This document shows, piece by piece, positions 55,882-64,000 of a stretch of 64,000 bases of DNA (positions within the stretch are counted from its first letter, which is position 1; each line of letters starts with the position of its first letter). The notes beneath the pieces were generated by a model. It had not been told where the DNA came from. It did no database searches and worked only from the letters and a program-made list of their open reading frames with translations. Both the position numbers and the translations under genes were made by a program. This DNA is from Vibrio breoganii (GTDB taxonomy: Bacteria; Pseudomonadota; Gammaproteobacteria; Enterobacterales; Vibrionaceae), in assembly GCF_001677275.1 (NCBI RefSeq), contig NZ_CP016178.1, positions 682,001-746,000 on the forward strand. The letters run 5' to 3'.

Positions 55882-56889
55882 ATGGATTTTCGATCCGATA
55901 CAGTTACACGCCCGACTCAAGCTATGCGAGACGCAATAGCAAACGCTCCAGTTGGAGATGATGTTTACGGAGATGATCCTACAGTCAACGAGTTAGAAGC
56001 ATGGGCCGCTGATACCCATGGCTTTGAAGCGGCCCTATTCACCTCATCTGGCACACAAGCGAACCTATTAGGGCTTATGGCGCACTGTGAGCGTGGTGAT
56101 GAATACCTATGTGGTCAGCAAGCCCATAACTACAAATATGAAGCGGGTGGCGCTGCAGTACTAGGGTCGATTCAGCCGCAACCGGTAATGAATGAACCGG
56201 ACGGCACGCTTTGCTTCAAGAAGCTAGAAGCGGTCATTAAGCCAGAAGATTTCCACTTTGCACGCACCAAACTGCTGAGCCTAGAAAATACCATCAATGG
56301 TAAGGTTCTGCCTTTATCTTATCTCGCGGAAGCACGAGAGTTCGTCAATAAGCACGGCCTTAAACTTCACTTAGATGGCGCGAGAGTCTACAACGCAGCC
56401 GTTGCGTTAGATGTTGATATTAACGAAATTGCTCAGCACTTTGATACCATGACCATTTGCTTATCAAAGGGCCTATCTGCGCCTATCGGCTCACTACTAT
56501 TAGGTGACGCTGTCACGATTAATAAGGCACGCCGCATTCGTAAGATGCTCGGCGGTGGTATGCGCCAAGTGGGTTTACTTGCCGCTGCTGGTAAGCTCGC
56601 CCTAACAGAGCAGGTAGCGCAGCTAAAAGTGGATCATGACAACGCGCAGAAACTAGTTCACGGTTTAGCTAAACTGCCTGGTTTCTCAGTAAAACCCGAG
56701 CTAGTACAAACCAACATTGTGTTTGCTAAGCTCGACCAAAGTGTTGATATCGACAATATCGCTGCGGAGCTAGAAAAAGAAGGCATCACTATCACCCCTA
56801 GCAACCCTATTCGTTTTGTAACGCATAAGGATGTGAGTACGGATGATATTGACGTGTTGCTAGAGAAGTTGGCTGAAAAGCTAGGTTAG
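55882..56889 (+). CDS. ltaE: Low-specificity L-threonine aldolase
   Basis: A 335-aa PLP enzyme cleaving L-threonine and L-allo-threonine to glycine and acetaldehyde. MDFRSDTVTRPTQAMRDAI at the start, SSGTQANLLGLMAHC, LHLDGARVYNAAVAL (Asp to the PLP ring N) and CLSKGLSAPIGSLLLG (PLP Lys) are all present. Length equals E. coli LtaE. The tandem repeat array starts right after its stop. Confidence 0.95.
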   Translation: MDFRSDTVTRPTQAMRDAIANAPVGDDVYGDDPTVNELEAWAADTHGFEAALFTSSGTQANLLGLMAHCERGDEYLCGQQAHNYKYEAGGAAVLGSIQPQPVMNEPDGTLCFKKLEAVIKPEDFHFARTKLLSLENTINGKVLPLSYLAEAREFVNKHGLKLHLDGARVYNAAVALDVDINEIAQHFDTMTICLSKGLSAPIGSLLLGDAVTINKARRIRKMLGGGMRQVGLLAAAGKLALTEQVAQLKVDHDNAQKLVHGLAKLPGFSVKPELVQTNIVFAKLDQSVDIDNIAAELEKEGITITPSNPIRFVTHKDVSTDDIDVLLEKLAEKLG

Positions 56890-57230
56890 TCTGTGCGCTC
56901 TAAGATATTGCTGGGCTGGCATTCCAGCCTTCGCCAGTATGACGTGATGGTGGCGATAACTCAGTAAACCTCGTCATACTGGAAGCCACAACGTGGTTAT
57001 CCAGTATCTTAGGTACAACCCAGCCCATCGTTTTAAAAGCTAATTACCTAATTAGTTCGATTTGTGCGTTCTAAGATACTGGCCTTCGCCAGTATGACGT
57101 GATGGTGCCGATAACTCAGTAAACCTCGTCATAATGGAAGCCACACCGTGGCTATCCAGATGTATGGACTCCCTCTCCTTGAGGAGCTACGGTCTTAATC
57201 CGACTAAAGATTAGCCAAAGGAGCCCATAC

Positions 57231-58265
57231 ATGACTAAGCCTAATCTATTAGCTATTGATTTAGCAAAGAATGTATTCCAAGTTTGCAAACTCTGCCCTA
57301 ACGGAAAAGTCATTTACAACCGCGAAGTCAGTCGAGCAAAACTCAAAGAAATTCTGATAAATGAAAAACAAGCCCTCGTGGCTATGGAAGCCTGTGGCAG
57401 TGCACACTACTGGGCTCGATTCGCAATTAGCGCAGGCCACATTGTAAAAGTCATCAACGCCAGAGCCGTAAAAGCATTTCAAACCAAGCAAAAGACAGAT
57501 AGGAATGATGCTTTAGCCATTGGTGTTGCAGCACAGCAAGAGCACATCCATGGTACTCATATTCACTCAACTGAGGAGCAGGCACTTCAATCGTTAGAGC
57601 GTATGCGACACTTGGCTAAGGTTCAACTAGTCGCACAAAGTAACCAGATGCGAGGAGTATTAGCTGAGTTCGGAGTTATTCTACCGCAAGGCCTATCTAA
57701 GTTAAGAAAGGAAATCCCTTTCATCCTAGAAGATGCTGATAACTCTTTACCTGATAGTTTTAGAACGGCGCTACACAGGTCATGGTCACATTTATTGTGC
57801 CAAATTGAACACTTGCAAGAACTAGATAGGCAGCTCGAATCTTTGGTTAAGTCGCATCATATTTGCAAAAAGCTGATGAAGCTAGAAGGGGTCGGTCCGT
57901 TAGGGGCGCTAGGGTTAGCGTTACGATTAGGGCGAGGTGAAAACTTTTCTAATGGCCGAGAAGCATCCGCTAATATAGGGCTAACACCTAAACAGAACAG
58001 TTCCGGCGGGAAAGAGCGTATTGGACATATATCTAAGTACAGTGCGGATAAGCGACTTCGTTCAATTTTATTTCAAGGAGCGCTTTCCGTTATCACTCAT
58101 GTATTAAACCGTCCAGCGACAACAAACAAAGAGCAGTGGTTACAAGCGCTAGTCGAACGGCGAGGAAAAAAGATCGCTGCAATTGCTTTAGCGAACAAAA
58201 CCGTTCGAACCGCTTATGCTTTATTAAAGAATGATTCGGACTATCAGCCAATTAAATTGTCATGA
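57231..58265 (+). CDS. IS110/IS1111-family transposase (DEDD recombinase)
   Basis: A 344-aa transposase with an N-terminal RuvC-like DEDD domain (LLAIDLAKNVFQVC; VAMEACGSAHYWA; KTDRNDALAI) and the C-terminal Tnp20 domain with the helix-hairpin-helix GVGPLGALGLAL and the catalytic-Ser region QNSSGGKERIGHIS. The frame is complete and GGAG lies upstream of the ATG, so it is likely active. It would recombine circular element and target guided by an RNA from the same element. Confidence 0.93.
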   Translation: MTKPNLLAIDLAKNVFQVCKLCPNGKVIYNREVSRAKLKEILINEKQALVAMEACGSAHYWARFAISAGHIVKVINARAVKAFQTKQKTDRNDALAIGVAAQQEHIHGTHIHSTEEQALQSLERMRHLAKVQLVAQSNQMRGVLAEFGVILPQGLSKLRKEIPFILEDADNSLPDSFRTALHRSWSHLLCQIEHLQELDRQLESLVKSHHICKKLMKLEGVGPLGALGLALRLGRGENFSNGREASANIGLTPKQNSSGGKERIGHISKYSADKRLRSILFQGALSVITHVLNRPATTNKEQWLQALVERRGKKIAAIALANKTVRTAYALLKNDSDYQPIKLS

Positions 58266-58475
58266 TAGACCGAGCATAGTCAACGAAGAGCGATGTAAGA
58301 CAGGTAAGACCGACCAGTATGAGCTAGATAAGATTCGAGGCAGTAGACTTGCCGATATCGAGAAATAGCCTACTGGTGCGACTACATTTTAGGGCGAGGT
58401 AGCTCCTCAATAAAGCCCGTATATAAGTGCGCATCTATACTTGTTTTCCAAATTCTTTGTTGATTTACCGAGGGG
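58266..58475 (+). ncRNA. Candidate guide (bridge/seeker) RNA region of the IS
   Basis: IS1111-type elements make their guide RNA from the 3' non-coding end. Here CCAGTAT (58314-58320) equals the target junction CCAG/TAT, and it can also pair with TACTGG at 58371-58376 around an internal stem-loop. ATATAAGT (58421-58428) equals the right end of the element with the first target base (58480-58487). These are short matches; the RNA boundaries and fold are not established. Confidence 0.45.
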
Positions 58476-58831
58476 GTCCATATAAGTATCTTAGGTACAG
58501 CCCAACTCATCGTTTTGAAAGCTAATTGCGAAATTAGTCCGATTTGTGCGTTCTAAGATACTGGCCTTCGCCAGTATGACGTGATGGTGGCGATAGCTCA
58601 GTAAACTTCGTCATACTGGAAGCCACACCGTGGCTATCCAGTATCTTAGGTACAACCCAACTCATCGTTTTAAAAACCAATTACGAAATTAGCCTGATTT
58701 GTGCGTTCTGAGATACTGGCCTTCGCCAGTATGACGTGATGGTGCCGATAGGTCAGCAAACCTAGTCATACTGGAAGCCACAACGTGGCTATCCAGTATC
58801 TTAGAAACTACCGAACTCCTATCAAATCAAC

Positions 58832-60103
58832 TTACCTTCCGCGGCTCTTACCTCGGTTCTTATGTACGCCCATTTTCGCTTTCATTTTGCGCTTTTCGGC
58901 GCTGCGACTGCGGCGGTGACCGCCTGTTTCTTCAAGGATCTCAGACTCTGGGCTTGGTTCAAAGCCTTCTAGCCACTCTTGAGGTAACTTGGCATCAAGC
59001 AATCTTTCAATCGCTTCAAGTAAGTACTGCTCGTTGTGGCTCATTAATGATACGGCGTGGCCTTTGTTGCCAGCGCGTCCACTACGGCCAATTCGGTGTA
59101 TGTAGTCTTCGGCTTTATACGGCATATCAAAGTTAATCACATGCTCTAGCTCTTTCACGTCAATGCCACGTGCCGCAACGTCCGTTGCCACCAGCGCCCT
59201 CACCTTACCTATTTTAAAGTCATCGAGTGCACGCTGCCTTGCGCCTTGGCTTTTATCACCATGCAAAGACGCCGCTTGGATTCCGTCCAGTTTAAGCTCT
59301 TTTGCAACAGATTCTGCGCCTTCTTTAGTGCGGGTAAAGACCAGCACCTGTTGCCAGTTTCTTGAACCTATCAGGTACGAAAGTAGCTCTCGTTTACGCT
59401 TCTTATCGACTGGGTAAACCATTTGTTCGACCGCATCAGCAGTTGAATTTGCAGGGCTGACTTCCACTTCAACAGGATTATCAAGGATCTTATAGGCAAG
59501 GTTTTTTACGCCTTTTTTGAACGTCGCGGAGAAGAATAGCGTTTGGCGATCAGGGCTGAGTTTTTGCAAAATACGCTTAATATCTGGCATAAAGCCCATG
59601 TCTAGCATTCGATCAGCTTCATCAAGCACTAGATATTTCGTATGTTGTAGAGTGAGTGTCTTATTAAACAGATGATCCAATAAACGGCCGGGCGTGGCGA
59701 CTAAGATATCACACCCCTTGTTTAGGTTACTCGCCTGTACATTAAAGCTCGTACCGCCGTACACAACCACCGTCTTCACTTCGGTTGGCTCAGCGTATTG
59801 CGTAATAGCGTCAAACACCTGCTGAGCTAGCTCTCGTGTTGGCACGAGAACCAATGCCTTTACCTTGCAGGGCGATTGAGTGTTATGAACGCTCACCTGC
59901 CCCATCAAGTTTTGAATAATAGGTAGACCAAATGCCGCGGTTTTACCTGTGCCTGTCTGAGCAGCTGCGAGTACGTCTCTTCCCTCAAGAACGTGAGGAA
60001 TTCCCTCAAGTTGAACGGGTGTAGGAGTGACAAAGTTCAGCTTATCTAGCTGCTCAACGAGAATAGCATCAAGGCCAAGTGCAGCAAATTGTGATGAAGA
60101 CAT
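58832..60103 (-). CDS. DEAD-box RNA helicase (RhlE-like)
   Basis: A 423-aa helicase with Q-motif VTPTPVQLEGIPHVL, motif I AAQTGTGKTAA, motif II LDEADRM, motif III FFSATF and motif VI HRIGRSGRAG, and a short basic Arg/Lys-rich tail (RRSRSAEKRKMKAKMG). This fits RhlE-type cold-shock or ribosome-assembly helicases; the exact paralogue is not certain. It lies downstream of acpH on the same strand, 39 bp apart. Confidence 0.92.
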   Translation of the reverse strand: MSSSQFAALGLDAILVEQLDKLNFVTPTPVQLEGIPHVLEGRDVLAAAQTGTGKTAAFGLPIIQNLMGQVSVHNTQSPCKVKALVLVPTRELAQQVFDAITQYAEPTEVKTVVVYGGTSFNVQASNLNKGCDILVATPGRLLDHLFNKTLTLQHTKYLVLDEADRMLDMGFMPDIKRILQKLSPDRQTLFFSATFKKGVKNLAYKILDNPVEVEVSPANSTADAVEQMVYPVDKKRKRELLSYLIGSRNWQQVLVFTRTKEGAESVAKELKLDGIQAASLHGDKSQGARQRALDDFKIGKVRALVATDVAARGIDVKELEHVINFDMPYKAEDYIHRIGRSGRAGNKGHAVSLMSHNEQYLLEAIERLLDAKLPQEWLEGFEPSPESEILEETGGHRRSRSAEKRKMKAKMGVHKNRGKSRGR

Positions 60104-60142
60104 AGGTAATTCCGTACTGTTTGGTCATTTTAGGGCGTGAGT

Positions 60143-60727
60143 CTACTCGAATTTAGTCTCAGTTACAGCCTCTATTACGTCTGGATAAAAATCCATAAAC
60201 ACCTGATCTAACTCTTTATAGTGTTTCTCTAACGTTTCAAAGCAATCGGCTAGCGGTCCCATGCGCGGACTTCGGTTTGACATCCGCGCCAACGCATAAC
60301 CGATGTTATCCAGATCTCTGTAGGAATCTATCCAGCGGTTATCCCACATTGAGCTTATGACGCGCTGATATTGTTCAGGTAAAGACGCTTCAACACACCG
60401 AGGATGAGTAGCTTGTTTGGCTTGATAGCAAAAGCTTTCTAGGGAGTTTGCATGAAACTTGTCCCAATGATTGGCTAGACAGTGATCCCAGAACACATCC
60501 AAAGCTATGGGCGAAAAACGCCTCGTTGCCCCAAATAATGGCTTTATCTCAGCAATTAGCGGATGGCTGTCAGTAAAGCTATCAACAAATCGGTGTATGC
60601 GAATGCCTTGCGTTATTTCTTGAGGGTAACGCCCTTCTGGGTTTCCGCGTACAAAATCGCCAAGGAGATTGCCTAGAAGACTGCTATTACTCGCATCAGC
60701 AAGATGCAGGTGTCCTAAGAAATTCAT
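60143..60727 (-). CDS. acpH: Acyl-carrier-protein phosphodiesterase
   Basis: A 194-aa metal-dependent enzyme that removes the phosphopantetheine arm from ACP. The family start MNFLGHLHLADASNSSLLGN, GIRIHRFVDSFTDSHP and FWDHCLANHW with conserved His/Asp residues are all seen. It begins 3 bp after the stop of the AraC gene upstream, so the two are probably one transcript. Confidence 0.92.
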   Translation of the reverse strand: MNFLGHLHLADASNSSLLGNLLGDFVRGNPEGRYPQEITQGIRIHRFVDSFTDSHPLIAEIKPLFGATRRFSPIALDVFWDHCLANHWDKFHANSLESFCYQAKQATHPRCVEASLPEQYQRVISSMWDNRWIDSYRDLDNIGYALARMSNRSPRMGPLADCFETLEKHYKELDQVFMDFYPDVIEAVTETKFE

Positions 60728-60730
60728 TCA

Positions 60731-61654
60731 TTAACCCGCAGAGGTCTTTGGGTCTGCCTCTCTAAAGCGTTTTCGATATTCTCGTGGTGAGCATCCAAAA
60801 TATTTTCTAAACCTATGTGTAAAGTTATAGGGATCATTGTAGCCCAGTCGCTGAGCTATCATGGCGATTGCCCAATCTTCATAGCGCAGAAGATCCGTCG
60901 CTTTATCCATACGTAGCGCAATAAGCTTACTTCTTGGGGACATCCCATATAGGGATTTGCACACACGATTGAGCTGTTCCTGACTAATAAAGCACCTCTC
61001 GGCAATCGACTTAACCGTCCAGTCATGATGCAACTGGGCTTCTATATCGTTAAATGTGGTTTGCACTCGAATCGCAGAGCTATATGGCTTTGCTTCAAAC
61101 CGAGCCAAGATTCGGCTTACCTCGCTAATTAGCAAGCGTCGATATGCAGGTCTGCCATTGATCTCCAAATGAAGTAGGTTCATTAGCGACCATACCTGTT
61201 CGCTAGACTCAAACGGCATCACCGCTTGCCCCCCAGAGATCAGGTCATCCCATTTAGGGAGCTTCTCTAGTAATATCCAAACCATCTTCCAGTGCGTGAA
61301 ATCTGGGTGCAGTTCAAAACGATAAGGTAAGCCTGCAGGTAACACGGTTAAACTGTACGGTTTTAGCTCTTTGACAAACTCCGGCGTGATTAGCACGCCA
61401 CTGCCTTCTAAGGTCACTAGCAGGGTATGAATGCCAATACCTTCACGCTCGATTTCATAGCCTGCCTCTAGCTCAGCTAAACCAGCCATAAAATAACCAC
61501 TTTCGCCGAGTTCGGGAATATCCGTGTTGGTTAGAAACCGTTCTTTACACTCATCGCTTAAATAGACTTTGTCTGACCACTCACTTTTAGGTGAAAATAG
61601 TTGCATGACAGATTTGCACAGGTTTTGGCTTTCTTTGAACATGCCTTTATCCAT
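60731..61654 (-). CDS. AraC-family regulator
   Basis: A 307-aa regulator with an N-terminal ligand/dimer region of about 190 residues (LLVTLEGSGVLITPEF) and a C-terminal double helix-turn-helix (WTVKSIAERCFISQEQLNRV; IAMIAQRLGYNDPYNFTHRFRK, ending FGCSPREYRK). It is divergent from a MATE exporter gene across about 40 bp, so that exporter is a likely target. The start is unsure: ATG at 61654 lacks a clear ribosome-binding site, and internal ATGs at codons 5 and 17 are possible. Confidence 0.88.
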   Translation of the reverse strand: MDKGMFKESQNLCKSVMQLFSPKSEWSDKVYLSDECKERFLTNTDIPELGESGYFMAGLAELEAGYEIEREGIGIHTLLVTLEGSGVLITPEFVKELKPYSLTVLPAGLPYRFELHPDFTHWKMVWILLEKLPKWDDLISGGQAVMPFESSEQVWSLMNLLHLEINGRPAYRRLLISEVSRILARFEAKPYSSAIRVQTTFNDIEAQLHHDWTVKSIAERCFISQEQLNRVCKSLYGMSPRSKLIALRMDKATDLLRYEDWAIAMIAQRLGYNDPYNFTHRFRKYFGCSPREYRKRFREADPKTSAG

Positions 61655-61695
61655 TCAGTGTGGCTATAGTTACCCTGATTTTCGGGGAGGTTATT

Positions 61696-63078
61696 ATGTC
61701 AAGTCAAAAGCAAAATGTTGCAAGTGTGAATTCCATGCCAAATGGTTTTTTCTCTAAGGTTGCACGCCTCGCCGTACCTGTCGCTTTGCAAAGTGCTCTA
61801 GTGGCTATGTTGCAGCTTGCAGACGTTCTGATGGTGAGTGATTTAGGTAAAGAAGCACCCGCCGCTGTAGGGATCGCCACTAAATGGCACTTTGTCATAA
61901 TTATGGTCTCTGCCGGTATCGCCACTGCCAACGGCATCCTTGTTGCGCAATATTGGGGACGCCGAGACGCGAGCTCTGCCAAAACGGTCAACATGCTGGC
62001 GCTGAAGTATGGCACCTGGCTGATGGTTCCGCTCACCTTTATTATCACGGTTTTCTCTGGTTACATCATGCTACTGCAAACCAGTGATCCTGATGTGATA
62101 AGCCTAGGTTCAACCTATTTGTGGTACAGCATACCTGTTCTAGTGCTAACACACTGGATCATTGTTGCAGAGTCTAGCCTTCGCAGTTCAGGCAATGCAA
62201 TGCTGCCTCTGTATTTGGGCGGGGCGACGGTCTTCTTGAATATTGGCCTGAATTTTTGGCTAATTAAAGGCGGAATGGGTTTAGAACCTATGGGCGTTGC
62301 AGGCGCCGCTTTAGCGACCTCGATTGCACGGGTCTTCCAAGTCGTCGCTATCCTTTATGCCCTGTTCAAGATAAACCACTGGTTAATAAAATCAGAGGTA
62401 TTGCCAAACCCACAAAGGTTAGCAACGTCATTTCGTAAATTGGCGATTCCATCAACCGCTAACACCATCATTTGGGGTATGGGTACCCTATCCTATCAGG
62501 TGATATTTGGGCATATGGGCACTACAGAGCTCGCTGTATTCAGTATGCTCGGCCCCTTTGAAGGCTTATGTTATTCAGCGTTCTTTGGAGTAGCAATTGC
62601 GTGTGCGGTTCTCATTGGTCAGTCTTTAGGCAATGACGAATTCGATGAAGCTCGAAACATGGCAAATTGGTTTATCAAAACGATTTTTGGTTGTTCAGTC
62701 GTGCTTGCGTTAATGGTCTTTTTGTTCAGAGAGTCTATTTTGGTCGGCCTTAACCTAAACCAACCAGAGCTTTATGAACTGGCATCCCCAGCTATCATGG
62801 TATTCACCGTATTGCTCGGTATTCGCATGCTTAACATGGTGATCATTGTCGGTATCTTGAAAGCTGGCGGAGAGAACTCGTTCTGTTTGAGGATGGACTT
62901 TATTGCAATGTGGATGGTGGGTATTCCATGCCTTGCATGGGGAGCATTCATCGCAGGATGGAGCTTTGAATACGTTTACGCATTAATGCTCACTGAAGAA
63001 ATCGTCAAGCTTGCCCTGTGTTTCCACCGATTCTTGAAACGCATATGGATTAAGAACCTGACACTGTCACCAGCCTAG
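61696..63078 (+). CDS. MATE-family efflux transporter
   Basis: A 460-aa protein with about 12 membrane segments, the MATE layout. It starts MSSQKQNVASVNSMPNGFFS, with ARLAVPVALQSALVAMLQLADVLMVSDLG as TM1 (compare the NorM group) and LGGATVFLNIGLNFWLIKGGMGLEPMGVAGAA-like features in the middle. GGGGAGG lies just before ATG at 61696, which is preferred over the earlier frame start at 61660. It would export cationic drugs or dyes with Na+ or H+. It is divergent from the AraC gene. Confidence 0.9.
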   Translation: MSSQKQNVASVNSMPNGFFSKVARLAVPVALQSALVAMLQLADVLMVSDLGKEAPAAVGIATKWHFVIIMVSAGIATANGILVAQYWGRRDASSAKTVNMLALKYGTWLMVPLTFIITVFSGYIMLLQTSDPDVISLGSTYLWYSIPVLVLTHWIIVAESSLRSSGNAMLPLYLGGATVFLNIGLNFWLIKGGMGLEPMGVAGAALATSIARVFQVVAILYALFKINHWLIKSEVLPNPQRLATSFRKLAIPSTANTIIWGMGTLSYQVIFGHMGTTELAVFSMLGPFEGLCYSAFFGVAIACAVLIGQSLGNDEFDEARNMANWFIKTIFGCSVVLALMVFLFRESILVGLNLNQPELYELASPAIMVFTVLLGIRMLNMVIIVGILKAGGENSFCLRMDFIAMWMVGIPCLAWGAFIAGWSFEYVYALMLTEEIVKLALCFHRFLKRIWIKNLTLSPA

Positions 63079-63085
63079 CTTTAGA

Positions 63086-63122
63086 AATACTAACGCCCAT
63101 CTTTACGATGGGCGTTAGTATT
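63086..63122 (+). terminator. Terminator of the MATE gene
   Basis: A perfect 16-bp stem (AATACTAACGCCCATC and its complement) with loop TTTAC. It lies 20 bp before the second 263-bp element. Confidence 0.8.
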
Positions 63123-63142
63123 AAGCCATTTAGCATAGATTA

Positions 63143-63405
63143 GGGTCTGTTGACCTTTTGAGGTTGTTTTTGTAGCGATTTGTTGGGTATTAATACAAGG
63201 CAGTCGCTTTTAGGTGTGGTGGTTCCACATGAAAAGTGACTAACGCGGTAGAAATGCCCAACAAAGCGCTACCCGAAGGGCTCGTCCAGAACCCATTTAC
63301 TCATCGTTGAGCGACTTTTGCTTAGATGACTAGGCGGCAAGTCCCTCGCCTTGATTAAATGACTTCTGGTCGAGCAAAATTTAATCGCAAAAGGTCAACA
63401 GACCC
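63143..63405 (-). mobile_element. 263-bp MITE-like element, copy 2
   Basis: Inverted relative to copy 1 at 25438, same length, about four differences by eye. It begins GGGTCTGTTGACCTTTT and ends with the perfect complement, flanked by TA on both sides. It lies in the intergenic region between the MATE terminator and the DUF1439 lipoprotein gene and disrupts nothing visible. Confidence 0.9.
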
Positions 63406-63424
63406 TAGTAGTAACAAGAGGCCG

Positions 63425-63982
63425 CTAGTTAAACAGTTCAATCACCAACTTGTTGTCCTTGATAGCCATACTGGGCTCAGCAGATTTAATTAAAGCCTCT
63501 TGAACGACATTACTATCAAGCTTGTAAACGGGTTGCTGTGATAAACCATAGCCAATCATCGACACCGCAGGTTTTAACAGCTGCTTGATCTCTGGGGCTA
63601 AGCGCTGATCGCCCTTCTCGTTAAACTGCTCTAATCGTATCGACTTTAAAAATACCTCACCGCTCTGCGCGTCATACTCAGGGACAGCGCTAAATTCTAA
63701 ATCCAGGTCTAGGGTTTGGTTTTGATTTCCCCACATTTGAATTTTTGCCAGTGTACTGGCAAATACAGACACACGATCTACATCTGCACGCCCGATTCTT
63801 ACCTCGAGATCATCCACCGACACTTGGGCATAAAGCAGATTCTCAACGCCCACTGACTGCTCGAAGCTCACGTTGTCCTGCAAATAGTTAGTCATTTCTT
63901 TTTCGGTAATGCTGTAACTAGCACAACCACTCACAAGCAGCCCTAAACAAACAACACATCCTTGTAGCCATTTTTTGATCAT
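63425..63982 (-). CDS. DUF1439 lipoprotein (YceB-like)
   Basis: A 185-aa lipoprotein with signal and lipobox LVSGCASY. The rest is a beta-rich soluble domain of the DUF1439/YceB type (YSITEKEMTNYLQDNVSFEQ; VDDLEVRIGRADVDRVSV; DLEFSAVPEYD). Members are outer-membrane or periplasmic lipoproteins of unknown function with a lipid-binding-like fold. The gene is complete within the window, starting 18 bp before its end. Confidence 0.85.
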   Translation of the reverse strand: MIKKWLQGCVVCLGLLVSGCASYSITEKEMTNYLQDNVSFEQSVGVENLLYAQVSVDDLEVRIGRADVDRVSVFASTLAKIQMWGNQNQTLDLDLEFSAVPEYDAQSGEVFLKSIRLEQFNEKGDQRLAPEIKQLLKPAVSMIGYGLSQQPVYKLDSNVVQEALIKSAEPSMAIKDNKLVIELFN

Positions 63983-64000
63983 GAACTTGAGCTCTCATTG

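Larger units (their letters stand above)
57160..58486 (+). mobile_element. IS110-family (IS1111-type) insertion sequence, about 1327 bp
   Basis: The element splits a repeat unit exactly between CCAG and TATC (one base of the junction is ambiguous), with no target duplication. Subterminal inverted repeats TGTATGGACTCCCTC (57161-57175) and GAGGGGGTCCATATA (58470-58484) match at 13 of 15 positions. The long non-coding part is 3' of the transposase gene (about 220 bp) and the 5' one is 70 bp, the IS1111 pattern. An 11-bp inverted repeat (TGAGGAGCTAC 57180-57190; GTAGCTCCTCA 58399-58409) links both non-coding ends. Confidence 0.9.
56892..58805. repeat. Four tandem copies of a palindromic intergenic repeat
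   Basis: Copies start at TGTGCG at 56892, 57063, 58545 and 58700. Copies 2 (without its insert) and 3 are 155 bp; copy 1 is 171 bp; copy 4 stops after 106 bp. Each holds a long imperfect palindrome bounded by CTAAGATACTGG and CCAGTATCTTAG, followed by a linker with TAATT-type symmetry. Copy 2 is split by the IS1111-type element. Single units of this kind are probably scattered in the genome. Confidence 0.9.

Overview
The window looks like a stretch of a Vibrio chromosome, most likely chromosome II. The gene set is Vibrionaceae throughout: a VxrAB-type two-component operon, FabV enoyl reductase, a second FabH, an HlyU-like small protein, a solitary Vibrio-type outer-membrane barrel, RavA-ViaA and divergent tesA/ybbA. 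Species cannot be fixed from the sequence. Almost every gene is chromosomal core or shell; there is no prophage, integron array or CRISPR. Mobile DNA is limited to one IS110/IS1111-type element and two copies of a 263-bp non-autonomous element.

Layout. 1-4.4 kb: end of a fabH-like gene, a DCC-family protein, and a domain-permuted GH3 glycosidase behind a LacI-type palindromic operator. 4.4-7.5 kb: a sulfur module (CoA-disulfide reductase with rhodanese domain, divergent ArsR repressor with a perfect operator, two YeeE/YedE half-transporters). 7.6-16 kb: secreted nuclease-like protein, anaerobic ribonucleotide reductase nrdDG with FNR and NrdR sites, aromatic/aspartate aminotransferase, a lipoprotein with an aspartic-protease-like fold, and modABC. 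16-24.7 kb: small hypothetical protein, OM barrel, HlyU-like protein, pntAB, and a vxr operon ending in a 51-aa UPF0181 gene. 24.7-29.8 kb: a VOC (glyoxalase-like) gene split by the 263-bp element, an alpha/beta hydrolase, and a YhaJ/YhaK/AzoR-like quinone-stress cluster with a repeated LysR-type operator. 29.9-38.6 kb: purine riboswitch plus NCS2 permease, YciH, a Cre-like recombinase, Ddl, a SPOR lipoprotein, a Pat-like protein with a shortened ATP-grasp part, a second YhaJ-like LysR gene, and an unannotated 25-aa membrane peptide gene. 38.6-47.6 kb: galE, pxpBAC-type 5-oxoprolinase operon, a DnaA-box cluster, ybbP-ybbA divergent from tesA, and fabV. 47.7-56.9 kb: a GAF-GGDEF-EAL protein with both output motifs degenerate, an ABC-ATPase-domain protein, ravA-viaA, Nudix hydrolase and threonine aldolase. 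56.9-58.8 kb: four tandem copies of a palindromic repeat, the second of which is the target of the IS1111-type element. 58.8-64 kb: DEAD-box helicase, ACP phosphodiesterase, AraC regulator, MATE exporter, the second 263-bp element and a DUF1439 lipoprotein.

The points most worth a second look are: (1) the 263-bp TA-flanked element, one copy of which disrupts a gene whose frame is restored exactly by removing it; (2) the IS1111-type element, whose 3' non-coding region holds short matches to both its target junction and its own right end, as expected of a guide (bridge/seeker) RNA; (3) a variant guanine-type purine riboswitch; (4) a shared TTCAA-N5-TTGAA operator at the YhaJ-like and azoreductase promoters; (5) a small membrane peptide gene with its own Shine-Dalgarno and terminator; and (6) several regulators or enzymes with altered catalytic residues.
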